Assembly (NCBI GenBank): GCA_944325445.1
Contig: CALVAG010000006.1
Span: 62,001 to 126,000, forward strand
Source of the DNA: an uncultured Bacteroidales bacterium
GTDB taxonomy: Bacteria > Bacteroidota > Bacteroidia > Bacteroidales > UBA932
DNA length: 64,000 nucleotides
Direction of reading: 5' to 3'
Numbering within the stretch: the stretch's first letter is position 1; each line of letters opens with the position of its first letter. The position numbers and the translations under genes are program-made. Under the pieces are notes generated by a model. That model did no database searches and was not told where the DNA came from. It saw nothing but the letters and a program-made list of their open reading frames with translations. Below are positions 18,631 through 27,309 of the stretch, piece by piece.

Positions 18631-19581
18631 TCAAGATTTACGATTCCTTTTTCTGAAAAGGATGGAGGCCGCCAATACCGATATTACCATAATACCCAAA
18701 ACAAGGACAATATCCCAAGCGGAACCCACAATAGGCAATTGTATATTCATTCCGTAAATTCCGGAAATGAGCGTCGGGGGCATAAAGAGCAGCGACACAA
18801 ATGCCAGAATCCGCATAATCTTGTTCTGATCCAGATTAATGAGTCCCAGCACCGTATTCTGCATATACTCCAGTCTCTCAAAGCTGAAATTTATATGGTT
18901 CAATAGAGAAGATATGTCTTTTATGAGTACATTGAGTCTGGAATGGATATCACGCGGGAATTTGTCGCTTTTCAGAATGGCCGAGACCATTCTCTGCTTG
19001 TCGATGATGTTTTCCCTTACAAGCATCGTATTCTCCTGCAGCTGGTTTATATCCAAAAGGAAATCTTCGTTCACGTTCTCGCCCAGGCTTACCCGCTTGT
19101 TGAATTGGGCTATCTCCTTGCTCATAAGCTCGATCATATCCGCATCCAGGTCTATCCTACCCTCAAGAATTGCCACCATTACGTGATATCCCGTAGGATA
19201 GAGCTTGTAAGAGAGCATGACTTTTCTCTGCATCTCCGTAAATGTACGTAACGGGGCCTGCCTTATCGTAACCAGAATACCTTCCGATATTATAAACGAA
19301 ACCCCCTCCATGCTGTAATCATCCGGCCCAGGAATCATAAAGTTGGTATTTGCGAATATTGCGGTCTCGGTTTCCGAATATCTTGAAGAACTTTCTATCT
19401 CCTCCGCCTGTGCGCGGCTTTGGAGCGTCGTCTCCAAAAAGTCCTCGACAGCTCTCTTTTCCTCGCCGGACGGTTCGAACAGATCTATCCATAAAACATC
19501 GTCCATACCCAAATCTTCCAATTGGGCAGCGGAATTCGAGGATACTATATGTCCTTTGGATTTGAAGAATATCTCTATCAT
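18631..19581 (-). CDS. corA: CorA-family magnesium/divalent cation transporter
   Basis: 316 residues. A cytoplasmic alpha/beta N-domain and long stalk helix are followed by two C-terminal TM segments. The signature YGMN at the end of the first one (SGIYGMNIQLP) is the CorA selectivity-filter motif. It should form a pentameric Mg2+ (or Co2+/Ni2+) uptake channel. Its stop is 2 nt from the stop of the convergent RyR gene. A possible 34-codon upstream ORF lies at 19637-19741 on the same strand. Confidence 0.92.
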   Translation of the reverse strand: MIEIFFKSKGHIVSSNSAAQLEDLGMDDVLWIDLFEPSGEEKRAVEDFLETTLQSRAQAEEIESSSRYSETETAIFANTNFMIPGPDDYSMEGVSFIISEGILVTIRQAPLRTFTEMQRKVMLSYKLYPTGYHVMVAILEGRIDLDADMIELMSKEIAQFNKRVSLGENVNEDFLLDINQLQENTMLVRENIIDKQRMVSAILKSDKFPRDIHSRLNVLIKDISSLLNHINFSFERLEYMQNTVLGLINLDQNKIMRILAFVSLLFMPPTLISGIYGMNIQLPIVGSAWDIVLVLGIMVISVLAASILFRKRNRKS

Positions 19582-19636
19582 ATAATTAGATTTAATGGTG
19601 AATAACAGCAGAATAGAGCAATCATGCCTGAATATG

Positions 19637-19741
19637 TCACCATCGGACTTTAGACTTCAACTCCTCCAGAGCCAAAGCCCACAAGTCATAAACCCTCTCG
19701 ATTACAAGGTTCTCCAATTTATATGATATGTTTGGAATCAT
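19637..19741 (-). CDS. Possible 34-codon small ORF upstream of corA
   Basis: ATG 19741 to TGA 19637-19639 encodes a 34-residue peptide beginning MIPNISYKLENLVIERVYDL. A full -7 box, TACCTTTG (19746-19753), ends four bases before the ATG. This is the same geometry as other genes in the window with promoter-adjacent starts. It resembles no family I know. It could be a small protein, a leader peptide for corA 55 nt downstream, or chance. Confidence 0.35.
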   Translation of the reverse strand: MIPNISYKLENLVIERVYDLWALALEELKSKVRW

Positions 19742-19745
19742 GCCG

Positions 19746-19753
19746 CAAAGGTA
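19746..19753 (-). promoter_or_regulatory. -7 promoter box upstream of the small ORF and corA
   Basis: On the minus strand this reads TACCTTTG, a full match to TAnnTTTG. It is the best candidate promoter for corA. Confidence 0.5.
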
Positions 19754-19781
19754 GAAAAATATTTGTTACAAATGCCCATTG

Positions 19782-20357
19782 TCAGCAAATATGTTCCACT
19801 AAAATCTTTACACCTAAAAAAATCAATATTATTCCGCCGGCAAGCGAAGCCTTCCAACAGAATCTCTCCCTGATTTTTGCAGCACCGGACAATCCGGCAA
19901 ATGCCGCTATTGCCGAGACTGCGGCAAGGATAAGCAAATCGATATAGATTCTCGACTCTGCAAATTCGATAAAGGCCATGGAGATACCGACTGCGACCGC
20001 ATCGATGCTCGTTGCTACGGAAAGCAGCAAAAGCTGCCTGTTGTCGAGCAAATCGATATTTTTATGCTCTTCACCGCCTTTCGAGACCTTTATGGAATCC
20101 GATATAATCTTTATACCCAGCAATAACAGAATGGAGAATGCAATCCAGTGATCCCAGGCCGTTATAATATGGGCAAAAAGCGAGGCCGCATACCAACCGG
20201 CAATAAAGAGTGCGGCCTGCATAAATGCAAAGGAGATAACTATCTTCGCTTTTTTTTTACATGAAGTTTCTGCAAGAGTCAACCCTCCCGCCAAAGAGAC
20301 CGCGAAGGTATCGAACGAGAGGGTTGCCGCTATAAACAAAAACTCTATATAACTCAT
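19782..20357 (-). CDS. mntP: Manganese efflux pump MntP
   Basis: The 191-residue membrane protein has six predicted helices. It carries the internally repeated acidic motifs of MntP: LSFDTFAVSLAGG near residue 13 and SIDAVAVGISMAF near residue 117. It exports Mn2+. Its ATG overlaps the stop of the upstream symporter gene by one base, placing it at the end of the kinase-murQ-recR-symporter run. Confidence 0.9.
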   Translation of the reverse strand: MSYIEFLFIAATLSFDTFAVSLAGGLTLAETSCKKKAKIVISFAFMQAALFIAGWYAASLFAHIITAWDHWIAFSILLLLGIKIISDSIKVSKGGEEHKNIDLLDNRQLLLLSVATSIDAVAVGISMAFIEFAESRIYIDLLILAAVSAIAAFAGLSGAAKIRERFCWKASLAGGIILIFLGVKILVEHIC

Positions 20358-21892
20358 TAACTATTAGAATTTTCTACCATTTTCCCATTGCGAAACAGAT
20401 AGAGTCCGAGGAATGTCAGCACACCGTTCACAATAAGCAAGGTAAATCCCAACTCAAAGCTGAACAGCGCCTTGCACAACGAATTTATTATAAAGCACAA
20501 AACCGGAGCGGCTACGGCAATATAGGGCGAAGCCTTGTCCTTGACCTTGTACTTTGTAAATATTCCGAAAAAGAACATACCCAGCAACGGGCCATATGTA
20601 TAAGAGGCCAGTTTGTATACCAGATTTACAACCGCATCGCTGCTTACGATATATAAAATGACCATTATTACAAAGAAGATTACTGCAAAAAGGGCATGTA
20701 TCTTGTTCTTGAAACGGGTCTTCTGGCTGTCATCCATATCGGTTCGCGTAGAAAACCTTGCAAAATCGATGCAATACGATGTGGTAAGCGAAGTCAATGC
20801 ATTGCCTGCACTCGGATACGATGCCGAAATGAGACCTATAAGGAAGAATATTCCCACTCCTATTCCCAAATACTGGCTGGCTATAGTAGGGAATATCTCA
20901 TCTGTCTTTTCTGCTCCGATTGCAGCCATCCCTCCGAGTTGCTGCAGGTACATGCACAAAAGCGCACCCAGCAAAAGGAAAAAATAGTTCGCGCATACCG
21001 TGATGACACTGGTAGAATACATGTTTTTCTGCGCAGATTTTATATCCTTGCAAGCAAGACTCTTCTGTATCATGCCCTGATCCAGTCCTGTCATGGCTAC
21101 AGTCATGAAGATTCCTGCAATGAACTGCTTCACTGCATTGGTGCCGGAGCTCCATTGCCAATCGAAAAGCGAAGAGAATTTAGTTCCGGGGATATTGGAG
21201 TTTTCACCGCCGGCTACAGCTGCGACCATATCGGAAAGACCCCAATTCATCTCCCTGCAGATAAAGTATATCGACAGAAATACTGCAAGCAGCATGAATG
21301 TAGTCTGAAGCACATCTGTCCAGATAATAGTCTTCACTCCTCCCTTATAGGTATAAAAATAGAGAATCACGAGAAATATGAATGCCACGACGGAAAAGAG
21401 AAGAATGTCCGGCAAAGAGTGAGTCTGCCAACCCGGATTTTTAGGAATGAAGGCATAAAGGACAAGCGCCACCACATATATCCTTACGGCAGCCCCCAAA
21501 ATTCTCGAAACCATGAAGACAGATGTTCCCGTCTTGTAGGATTTCATTCCGAAACGCTCCCCCAAATAGGTATAAATGGAGGTCAGATTCATTCTGTAAT
21601 ATAATGGAAGCAAAATCTTTGCAATAAGGATATAACCGCCTACGAAGCCGAATACCAGCGGCATGTAATAAAAGTTCTGCTGCATTACGTTGCCGGGGAC
21701 AGATACGAATGTAACGCCCGATATCGATGTGCCTACCATACCGTAAGCCACCACGAACCACGGGGCCTTTCTGTCGCCCGAAAAAAATGAATTGGCTCCC
21801 ATCTTCCTCGATGTGAGGTAAGAGATGAAAAACATCAATGCCACATATAATGCGAACGATGTTATCAAAAGCCATAAAGGAAATTGTTGCAT
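20357..21892 (-). CDS. Sodium:solute symporter (SSS family), candidate MurNAc transporter
   Basis: The 511-residue protein has about 13 hydrophobic helices and an SSS-family look: an N-terminal GDRKAPWFVVAYGMVGTSISGVTFV segment with the Na+-site region, and a later QKSLACKDIKSAQKN loop. It lies in one operon with murQ and a BadF/BadG-type sugar kinase. That arrangement suggests uptake of MurNAc or a related amino sugar, much like the murTKQ cluster described in Tannerella forsythia. The substrate is inferred from context only; sialic acid or a plain sugar remain possible. Confidence 0.8.
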   Translation of the reverse strand: MQQFPLWLLITSFALYVALMFFISYLTSRKMGANSFFSGDRKAPWFVVAYGMVGTSISGVTFVSVPGNVMQQNFYYMPLVFGFVGGYILIAKILLPLYYRMNLTSIYTYLGERFGMKSYKTGTSVFMVSRILGAAVRIYVVALVLYAFIPKNPGWQTHSLPDILLFSVVAFIFLVILYFYTYKGGVKTIIWTDVLQTTFMLLAVFLSIYFICREMNWGLSDMVAAVAGGENSNIPGTKFSSLFDWQWSSGTNAVKQFIAGIFMTVAMTGLDQGMIQKSLACKDIKSAQKNMYSTSVITVCANYFFLLLGALLCMYLQQLGGMAAIGAEKTDEIFPTIASQYLGIGVGIFFLIGLISASYPSAGNALTSLTTSYCIDFARFSTRTDMDDSQKTRFKNKIHALFAVIFFVIMVILYIVSSDAVVNLVYKLASYTYGPLLGMFFFGIFTKYKVKDKASPYIAVAAPVLCFIINSLCKALFSFELGFTLLIVNGVLTFLGLYLFRNGKMVENSNS

Positions 21893-21910
21893 CTGGTTAA
21901 AGGTTTTTGG

Positions 21911-22531
21911 TTAATATTTAAATAACTGTCTGTTTTCTATACTCTTGCCGAGAGTAAGCTCATCTGCGTATTCGAGGTCGTCTCCAAAGCCTACTCCGCG
22001 GGCGATTGCCGTTATCCTGACATTCAGTCCCGACAGTTTCTTATATAGATAAAACGATGTGGTCTCACCCTCCATGCTGGTACTCAAGGCAAGTATTATT
22101 TCACCAACGACACCCTCTTTTACCCGGCCGATCAACTGTTCTATCGGCAGATCAGAAGGCCCCACGCCGTCGATTGGAGAGATTATGCCCCCCAGTACAT
22201 GATAAAGACCGTTATAGTGGCCGGTATTCTCTATGCTCAAAACGTCACGGATACTTTCGACCACACAAATGACAGAGCTGTCCCGCTTGCCGTCCCTGCA
22301 TATGGGACAATAATCCCCGTCGGTTATCATATTGCACTGTTTACAATATTTCACGCCTCTTCTCAACTCGGTAAAGGCGCGCGAAAAACGCTCTACATTC
22401 TCCACCGGCTGTTTCAATATATGCAACGCCAGCCTGAGCGCACTTTTGCGACCTATACCGGGCAATGAAGCAAACTGTTCTACAGCCTCCTCCAGAAGTT
22501 GAGAAGGGTAATTTTTTGTAAACATCTGCAA
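21911..22531 (-). CDS. recR: Recombination mediator RecR
   Basis: 206 residues with the N-terminal helix-hairpin-helix (LASLPGIGRKSALRLALHIL), a Cys4 zinc finger (CKQCNMITDGDYCPICRD) and a Toprim domain (ICVVESIRDVLSIENTGHYNGLYHVLGG). RecR acts with RecO and RecF to load RecA at gaps. It lies between murQ (4 nt) and the symporter gene, so a core repair gene is embedded in a salvage operon. Confidence 0.95.
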   Translation of the reverse strand: MQMFTKNYPSQLLEEAVEQFASLPGIGRKSALRLALHILKQPVENVERFSRAFTELRRGVKYCKQCNMITDGDYCPICRDGKRDSSVICVVESIRDVLSIENTGHYNGLYHVLGGIISPIDGVGPSDLPIEQLIGRVKEGVVGEIILALSTSMEGETTSFYLYKKLSGLNVRITAIARGVGFGDDLEYADELTLGKSIENRQLFKY

Positions 22532-22535
22532 AGAA

Positions 22536-23351
22536 CTACTTTTTAGAGGCCAGATATGAATCTACGGCGCTTCTGACAGAACCGTATTTGAGCAGAAGGG
22601 ACTTTGCATACTCGTAATCCGATATCTTTGTCTCGTCCATTATCATTCTGGTCCCCCTGTCTACGAGTTTCGCATTGCTCAACTGCATATCTACCATCTT
22701 ATTTCCCTTCACATGACCCATCTTTATCATCGCCGAGGTAGATATCATATTTAGAATCAGTTTTTGAGCGGTACCTGATTTCATTCTGGTACTGCCTGTC
22801 ACAAACTCCGGACCTACAACTGCGACTATGGGAATATCCGCCTCCTTGGCAATTGCGGCATCAGGGTTGCAGGTTATGCACGCTGTAAGGATACCGCGTT
22901 TGCGGGCCTCTCTCACCGCTCCTATCACATACGGTGTAGAACCGGATGCAGCGATTCCCACCACCACGTCATTTTGGCCTACGTGATATGGCTGCATGTC
23001 TTTCCAACCCTGTTCCATATCATCCTCCGCATTTTCGACAGCCTTTCGGATAGCCGTATCGCCGCCGGCTATAAGGCCTATGATCAAATCAAACGGAGCT
23101 CCGTACGTCGGAGGAATTTCAGAGGCATCCAATATTCCCAACCTGCCGCTTGTCCCGGCTCCGAGATAAAACAGACGCCCTCCTTTTTTCATTCTTTCAA
23201 CAATGCCGTCTACCAGTTTTTCTATTTGCGGTATACAATTCTCTACCGCATACGGAACCTTTTTATCCTCATTATTCATATTCTTCAACAGGTCCGCTGT
23301 AGACATCGTATCCAAATTTGAATAGAGGGATGATTGCTCTGTTACTTTCAT
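22536..23351 (-). CDS. murQ: N-acetylmuramic acid 6-phosphate etherase
   Basis: 271 residues with a SIS domain and the MurQ signatures FYLGAGTSGRLGILDASEIPPTYG and EFVTGSTRMKSGTAQKLILNMISTSAM. It splits the lactyl ether of MurNAc-6-P to give GlcNAc-6-P and D-lactate. It follows the sugar kinase by 11 nt, so phosphorylated MurNAc can be passed straight on in recycling or scavenging of peptidoglycan. Confidence 0.95.
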   Translation of the reverse strand: MKVTEQSSLYSNLDTMSTADLLKNMNNEDKKVPYAVENCIPQIEKLVDGIVERMKKGGRLFYLGAGTSGRLGILDASEIPPTYGAPFDLIIGLIAGGDTAIRKAVENAEDDMEQGWKDMQPYHVGQNDVVVGIAASGSTPYVIGAVREARKRGILTACITCNPDAAIAKEADIPIVAVVGPEFVTGSTRMKSGTAQKLILNMISTSAMIKMGHVKGNKMVDMQLSNAKLVDRGTRMIMDETKISDYEYAKSLLLKYGSVRSAVDSYLASKK

Positions 23352-23362
23352 GTTTATCTGAA

Positions 23363-24205
23363 TTAAATTAAATTTTTATGATATTCAACCAAGCCTTCTA
23401 TAGGAGCCTGCAATATTTTGCCGATCCTCACTCCTTTCAGGGCCGCCACATCCTTAAGGATATCTTCATAATAGTACGCTATCGAACCTACAAGATTCAC
23501 ATCGTAGTTTTTATAGTCGTACGAATAGATATTTCTCGTAAAAAATTCTTCGAAACTTGTCCTTAACAGATTATTTATATGAGGATGCGAACGGAACTCA
23601 TTTATAAACGGTGAAAATGAAGCCAGGAAACGGCTCGGAAGCGGCTGTTTGTAAACCTTTTCAACGATTTTCGGATAATCCAGGCCATACCGTTTCACGA
23701 ACTCCTTCTCTATCTCCTCCGGAAGCAGGCCCTTTATAAAATCCGAGAGCAGCTTTTTGCCCAGAACGCCTCCGCTGGCCTCGTCTCCGAGAATAAAACC
23801 TCCCGCCCTCACATTCTTGACCACATCCTTTCCATCGTAAAAACAGGTATTGGAACCTGTGCCCATTATACAGGCGATTCCGGCACGATGCCCGCACAAC
23901 GCACGGGCGGCAGCCAGGACATCCGACGCCGCATGGCATATAGAATTAGGGAAGACGCTCTTGAAACAGTTCGAAAGCGTCCGGGAAATTTCAGCAGACA
24001 ACACTCCTGCACCATAAAAATAGACATCGGTCACTCCGCTACCCAATTCCGGAAGCAATTTTTTCCTGAATATCTCTATTATATACTCCGCTGTCTGGAA
24101 AACCGGATTTATCCCCTCCGTATAAATGGCTTTTACAGTTCCATCCGGCATCAGCGCTCTCCAGTCCACCTTGGTAGAACCGCTATCTGCAATTAATTGT
24201 ATCAT
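23363..24205 (-). CDS. BadF/BadG-type amino-sugar kinase (candidate MurNAc kinase)
   Basis: 280 residues of the ASKHA (actin-like) kinase fold. It shows the phosphate-1 motif DSGSTKVDWRALMPDG at the N-terminus, IACIMGTGSNTCFYDG as phosphate-2 and GGFILGDEASGGVLGKKLL as an N-acetylglucosamine-kinase-like signature. The gene directly before murQ is most sensibly a MurNAc (or GlcNAc) kinase. It is the first gene of the run, with a TATTTTTG box at 24237-24244. Confidence 0.8.
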   Translation of the reverse strand: MIQLIADSGSTKVDWRALMPDGTVKAIYTEGINPVFQTAEYIIEIFRKKLLPELGSGVTDVYFYGAGVLSAEISRTLSNCFKSVFPNSICHAASDVLAAARALCGHRAGIACIMGTGSNTCFYDGKDVVKNVRAGGFILGDEASGGVLGKKLLSDFIKGLLPEEIEKEFVKRYGLDYPKIVEKVYKQPLPSRFLASFSPFINEFRSHPHINNLLRTSFEEFFTRNIYSYDYKNYDVNLVGSIAYYYEDILKDVAALKGVRIGKILQAPIEGLVEYHKNLI

Positions 24206-24236
24206 TTAATTTTGCTATTTAAAAAGACAATAATTG

Positions 24237-24244
24237 CAAAAATA
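24237..24244 (-). promoter_or_regulatory. -7 promoter box for the MurNAc-salvage operon
   Basis: On the minus strand this reads TATTTTTG, 31 bases before the kinase start codon. Confidence 0.55.
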
Positions 24245-24263
24245 CGAAAAATATGGATACGAC

Positions 24264-24839
24264 CTACTTTTTTATGATCACACCCTCTCTACGCCAATGG
24301 TAAAAGCCGTAGACGGCACATACGGTATAGATGATATAAAGCAATGCGGTAGGGTAGAGTTCCTGGGAAAGGAACAGATAGGCGCTCAGCAAATCGACCG
24401 CCACCCATATAAGCCACTGATGAATGTAAGAACGGCTTAGCCACCATGTTGCCACTATGCTGAGGGCCGTGGCCAATGCATCAACCACAGGCATGGGATC
24501 TCCCGTCATGTTTCTCAAAAAGGTAAGAAGTGCGGCAAATACCGCTGCAAAAACGAGTATGCCCAGCAGAAGGTCACGGGTTCCTATATTACGGTAAACT
24601 ATTTCATTTTCCGCCGAGGCTTTTGCAGCCCTTTTGTCTTTCCGCCATCTGTAAAAGCCGTAGAGGCTTACAGCCGCATAATATACCTGCAGCCCCATTG
24701 CGGCAAAGAGCCTGCTTTCTGCAAAGACAATTATGTAGGCTGTGGCGGAGACCATCCCCACAACCCACATAATGCTCTTCTGCCTGACCTCGAATATAAG
24801 GTACAAGAGTCCCGATATAAAGGCAAAATATTCCATCAC
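24264..24839 (-). CDS. pnuT: PnuC-family transporter, probably thiamine (PnuT)
   Basis: 191 residues with about seven hydrophobic helices and the PnuC-family aromatic signatures YGFYRWRKDK and YGFYHWRREG. PnuC proteins take up nicotinamide riboside, but members downstream of TPP riboswitches are assigned to thiamine. This gene abuts the TonB receptor gene (stop 24840-24842, start 24837-24839), which has a TPP riboswitch in its leader. The thiamine role is therefore inferred from regulation. Confidence 0.82.
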   Translation of the reverse strand: MMEYFAFISGLLYLIFEVRQKSIMWVVGMVSATAYIIVFAESRLFAAMGLQVYYAAVSLYGFYRWRKDKRAAKASAENEIVYRNIGTRDLLLGILVFAAVFAALLTFLRNMTGDPMPVVDALATALSIVATWWLSRSYIHQWLIWVAVDLLSAYLFLSQELYPTALLYIIYTVCAVYGFYHWRREGVIIKK

Positions 24840-27059
24840 CTAAAAACTGTACGCCACCTTTGCCACGAAATTGATTGTCGCCTGAGGATATACTCCCTGC
24901 TCCACATAATCCGGAGCTCCGTTGGCAAACATCGCATAATAGATCCAGCCGTATGAATAATACCTGTTATTGAAAAGGTTGTCCACGGAAAACGAGACCC
25001 TTATTTTAGAATTGTTTTTCATGGTAAACTCCTTGTATGAGTTAAAAGAGGCCGTATAGTATCCCGGCACCCTTGCTATATCGCTCGAAGAGTTGTCCAT
25101 ATACTGCTCCCCTACATACTTGCAGCTGAGCGACAATCCTACCGATTCGACCGGTTTCACGCTGACCATCGCCATGGATATGACCTCCGGAGAAAGGGTC
25201 AGTTTCGATTTTTTATAAAAGACCGCCGTCTGCTCTACAGGATTCCAGTCCGTATCGTTATCGTAGGTGTCCACATAATTCGTAAAATTCTTCAATTCAT
25301 TTTTTGAGAGAGTGAGGTTGGCATCTATCTTCAGCCATTTCAAAGGGCTCCATGCGGCGGCAAGTTCGATCCCGCGCCTGTAGCTGTCGGGAATATTCTC
25401 CTTTATCACATAACCTACATCCGTAAGCCTGCCTGTTGCGACGAGCTGATTCTTATACTCCATAAAATAGAGGTTGGCCATAAGGGAGAGTTTGTCGGAG
25501 GCATAGCGATAACCGAGCTCGTAGTCTATCAGCCTTTCGCTCTTGAGCTTCCCTTCCTCGCCCGATTTTATAGACTCTTTTATATCGGAACGGCTCGGCT
25601 CCCTATGGCTCACAGCGACTGAAGCATAGAGCGTGCTCCTGGGAGAGAGATTGAACGAGAGTCCCCCTTTGGGATTGAAAAAACTGTAATACCTGTTGTT
25701 GTCCAGCAGCACAAAATCGTCATCGGGCCCCTTCAGTTTATACTCTATGTAACGGTATTGCATATCGGCAAAAACGGTAACAAGCGGAGAGACGGCCCAT
25801 TCCGCTCTTGCATATATGCTTGCGTCCTCTTTCTTGCCGTTGTTCAGATACCAGCGATAATCGTCGGGGATATTCTGGTTATACTTCGACCAGAGCATTT
25901 TCCCTATATGATCGCCGTCATAGAATGAATACGATACACCTGAGACGAGGTTGAAATCCGATGTGCGGTAGCTCAATGAGGTCATCGCCGCATAAAAGGC
26001 ATTATCCATCGCCTCTCTTATTATGAAATCGCCGTTTTCATACGTCACTTCATCTATTACCTGCGGGTCAAGCCCGTATTCGGCAAACGTGTCGTCATAT
26101 TTGTAATTTTCATAATAGCCGTCTCCCTTCGTGAAGTTCAAGGTCGTATTCCATGCCAGTCTCGTAGAGAACTGGTGGGTATAGATAGCCTGTATATGAT
26201 GTTGCGAATAGTTATCCGTCTCATTATCGTAATAACGCACATTGCCGGCCTCATCATAATACTCTCCTGCAGGGTTATATCTTCTGTTGTTGTAATAATC
26301 CTCCAAAGAGATGCCTTCCCATGTTATTCCCGTATGCTGCTCACCGTAAATATAGTTCAATTTCAGACTGTTGTTGGCGTTTCTCCATCCTGCCGAAGCG
26401 AAAAGGGAGTTCAAGTCGGCCTTGGCATTTCTTATATAACCGTCCGTAGTGCCGTGCGAATAGCTGACATCGAAAGAGAAGCCGTTTTTTGAGACGCCCG
26501 TTCCGGCTGCAATCGATGTCAGATAGGTGGAGTATGAGCCGAATGAAAATTCAGCCCTGCCATAAGCATCCATCGCAGGAGGATTTGTCTGCATATTTAT
26601 ACTGGCGCCGAAAGATGCAGGTCCGTTAGCGGTAGTTCCGACACCCCTCTGCAACTGTACCGAATGGAGAAAATTCTGGACGGCCGGGAGATTTACCCAG
26701 AAAACCTCCTGACTCTCCGCATCGTTCATGGCTATGCCATTAACTGTGACATTAATTCTGGAAGCATCGGTACCTCTCACGGAGAGTTTGGAATAACCCA
26801 GACCGAGCCCGCCTTCAACTGTCGTTACAACAGAGGGCTGTAACGAGAGCATCATCGGAAGGGAGTGGTTCGACGGCTCCATGCTCATCTGCTCGCGGGA
26901 AACTGTAGTGTGAGCCACAGGCGTATTCTGTCCGGCCCGTGTAGAGGCTATTACAACACTGTCTAACGAAAACTCCTGCGATACTTTTTCTGATTTGTCC
27001 TGCCCTGCGGCAAGAAGGGTGGAAAAAATAAAAAACCCGCACAAAATCAATTTTTTCAT
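24840..27059 (-). CDS. TonB-dependent outer-membrane receptor, probably for thiamine
   Basis: 739 residues. A signal peptide (1-19) leads to a TonB-box-like stretch (LDSVVIASTR), a plug domain (about 45-160, with VRGTDASRINVTVNGIAMNDAESQEVFW) and a 22-strand-type barrel ending in the aromatic C-terminus KVAYSF. The TPP riboswitch in its leader and the downstream PnuC-type gene mark it as the outer-membrane step of thiamine uptake. It lacks the N-terminal carboxypeptidase-like domain of SusC proteins. Confidence 0.85.
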   Translation of the reverse strand: MKKLILCGFFIFSTLLAAGQDKSEKVSQEFSLDSVVIASTRAGQNTPVAHTTVSREQMSMEPSNHSLPMMLSLQPSVVTTVEGGLGLGYSKLSVRGTDASRINVTVNGIAMNDAESQEVFWVNLPAVQNFLHSVQLQRGVGTTANGPASFGASINMQTNPPAMDAYGRAEFSFGSYSTYLTSIAAGTGVSKNGFSFDVSYSHGTTDGYIRNAKADLNSLFASAGWRNANNSLKLNYIYGEQHTGITWEGISLEDYYNNRRYNPAGEYYDEAGNVRYYDNETDNYSQHHIQAIYTHQFSTRLAWNTTLNFTKGDGYYENYKYDDTFAEYGLDPQVIDEVTYENGDFIIREAMDNAFYAAMTSLSYRTSDFNLVSGVSYSFYDGDHIGKMLWSKYNQNIPDDYRWYLNNGKKEDASIYARAEWAVSPLVTVFADMQYRYIEYKLKGPDDDFVLLDNNRYYSFFNPKGGLSFNLSPRSTLYASVAVSHREPSRSDIKESIKSGEEGKLKSERLIDYELGYRYASDKLSLMANLYFMEYKNQLVATGRLTDVGYVIKENIPDSYRRGIELAAAWSPLKWLKIDANLTLSKNELKNFTNYVDTYDNDTDWNPVEQTAVFYKKSKLTLSPEVISMAMVSVKPVESVGLSLSCKYVGEQYMDNSSSDIARVPGYYTASFNSYKEFTMKNNSKIRVSFSVDNLFNNRYYSYGWIYYAMFANGAPDYVEQGVYPQATINFVAKVAYSF

Positions 27060-27117
27060 AAAATTTAAATTTGTAGCGGGGGGTATGTCCTTAAACGACG
27101 GAAAGTGTCGAACTCGC

Positions 27118-27187
27118 GCTTTCCCTACGGCGGTACTGACCGCATCAGGTTTAAAGGGTATAATCTCAGCCTTTCGGCACCCCCAGC
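27118..27187 (-). promoter_or_regulatory. TPP riboswitch (THI element)
   Basis: On the minus strand the aptamer contains GGGGGTGCC, CTGAGATTATACCC, AACCTGATGCGGTCAGTACC and CGTAGGGAAAGC in the canonical THI-box order. Thiamine pyrophosphate binding should switch off the receptor and transporter genes downstream. The 58-nt expression platform (27060-27117) has small hairpins (for example CGAC/GTCG and GGAAAG/CTTTCC) but no strong T-tract terminator, so control of translation initiation is more likely. Confidence 0.93.
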
Positions 27188-27214
27188 AATGTTAATAATT
27201 CTGTTGAACGGCCG

Positions 27215-27222
27215 CAAAGATA
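27215..27222 (-). promoter_or_regulatory. -7 promoter box for the TPP-controlled operon
   Basis: Minus-strand TATCTTTG lies just upstream of the riboswitch aptamer, at the right distance for a transcript that includes all of it. Confidence 0.65.
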
Positions 27223-27274
27223 GAAAAAATAGCCCATAGTGCAACCGGCAAAGCATTTTTTATCTCCTTTTCCC

Positions 27275-27282
27275 TAACTTTA
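27275..27282 (+). promoter_or_regulatory. -7 promoter-like box for the lactonase-fold gene
   Basis: TAACTTTA differs from TAnnTTTG in its last base. It sits three bases before an in-frame ATG at 27286 and 27 bases before ATG 27310, supporting the later start. Confidence 0.4.
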
Positions 27283-27309
27283 CGGATGGGAACAAACAGT
27301 ACATGCATC

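Noticed and set aside
27061..27117. Intrinsic terminator as the TPP riboswitch expression platform
   Set aside because: Only short hairpins are seen and no T-tract follows them before the start codon.
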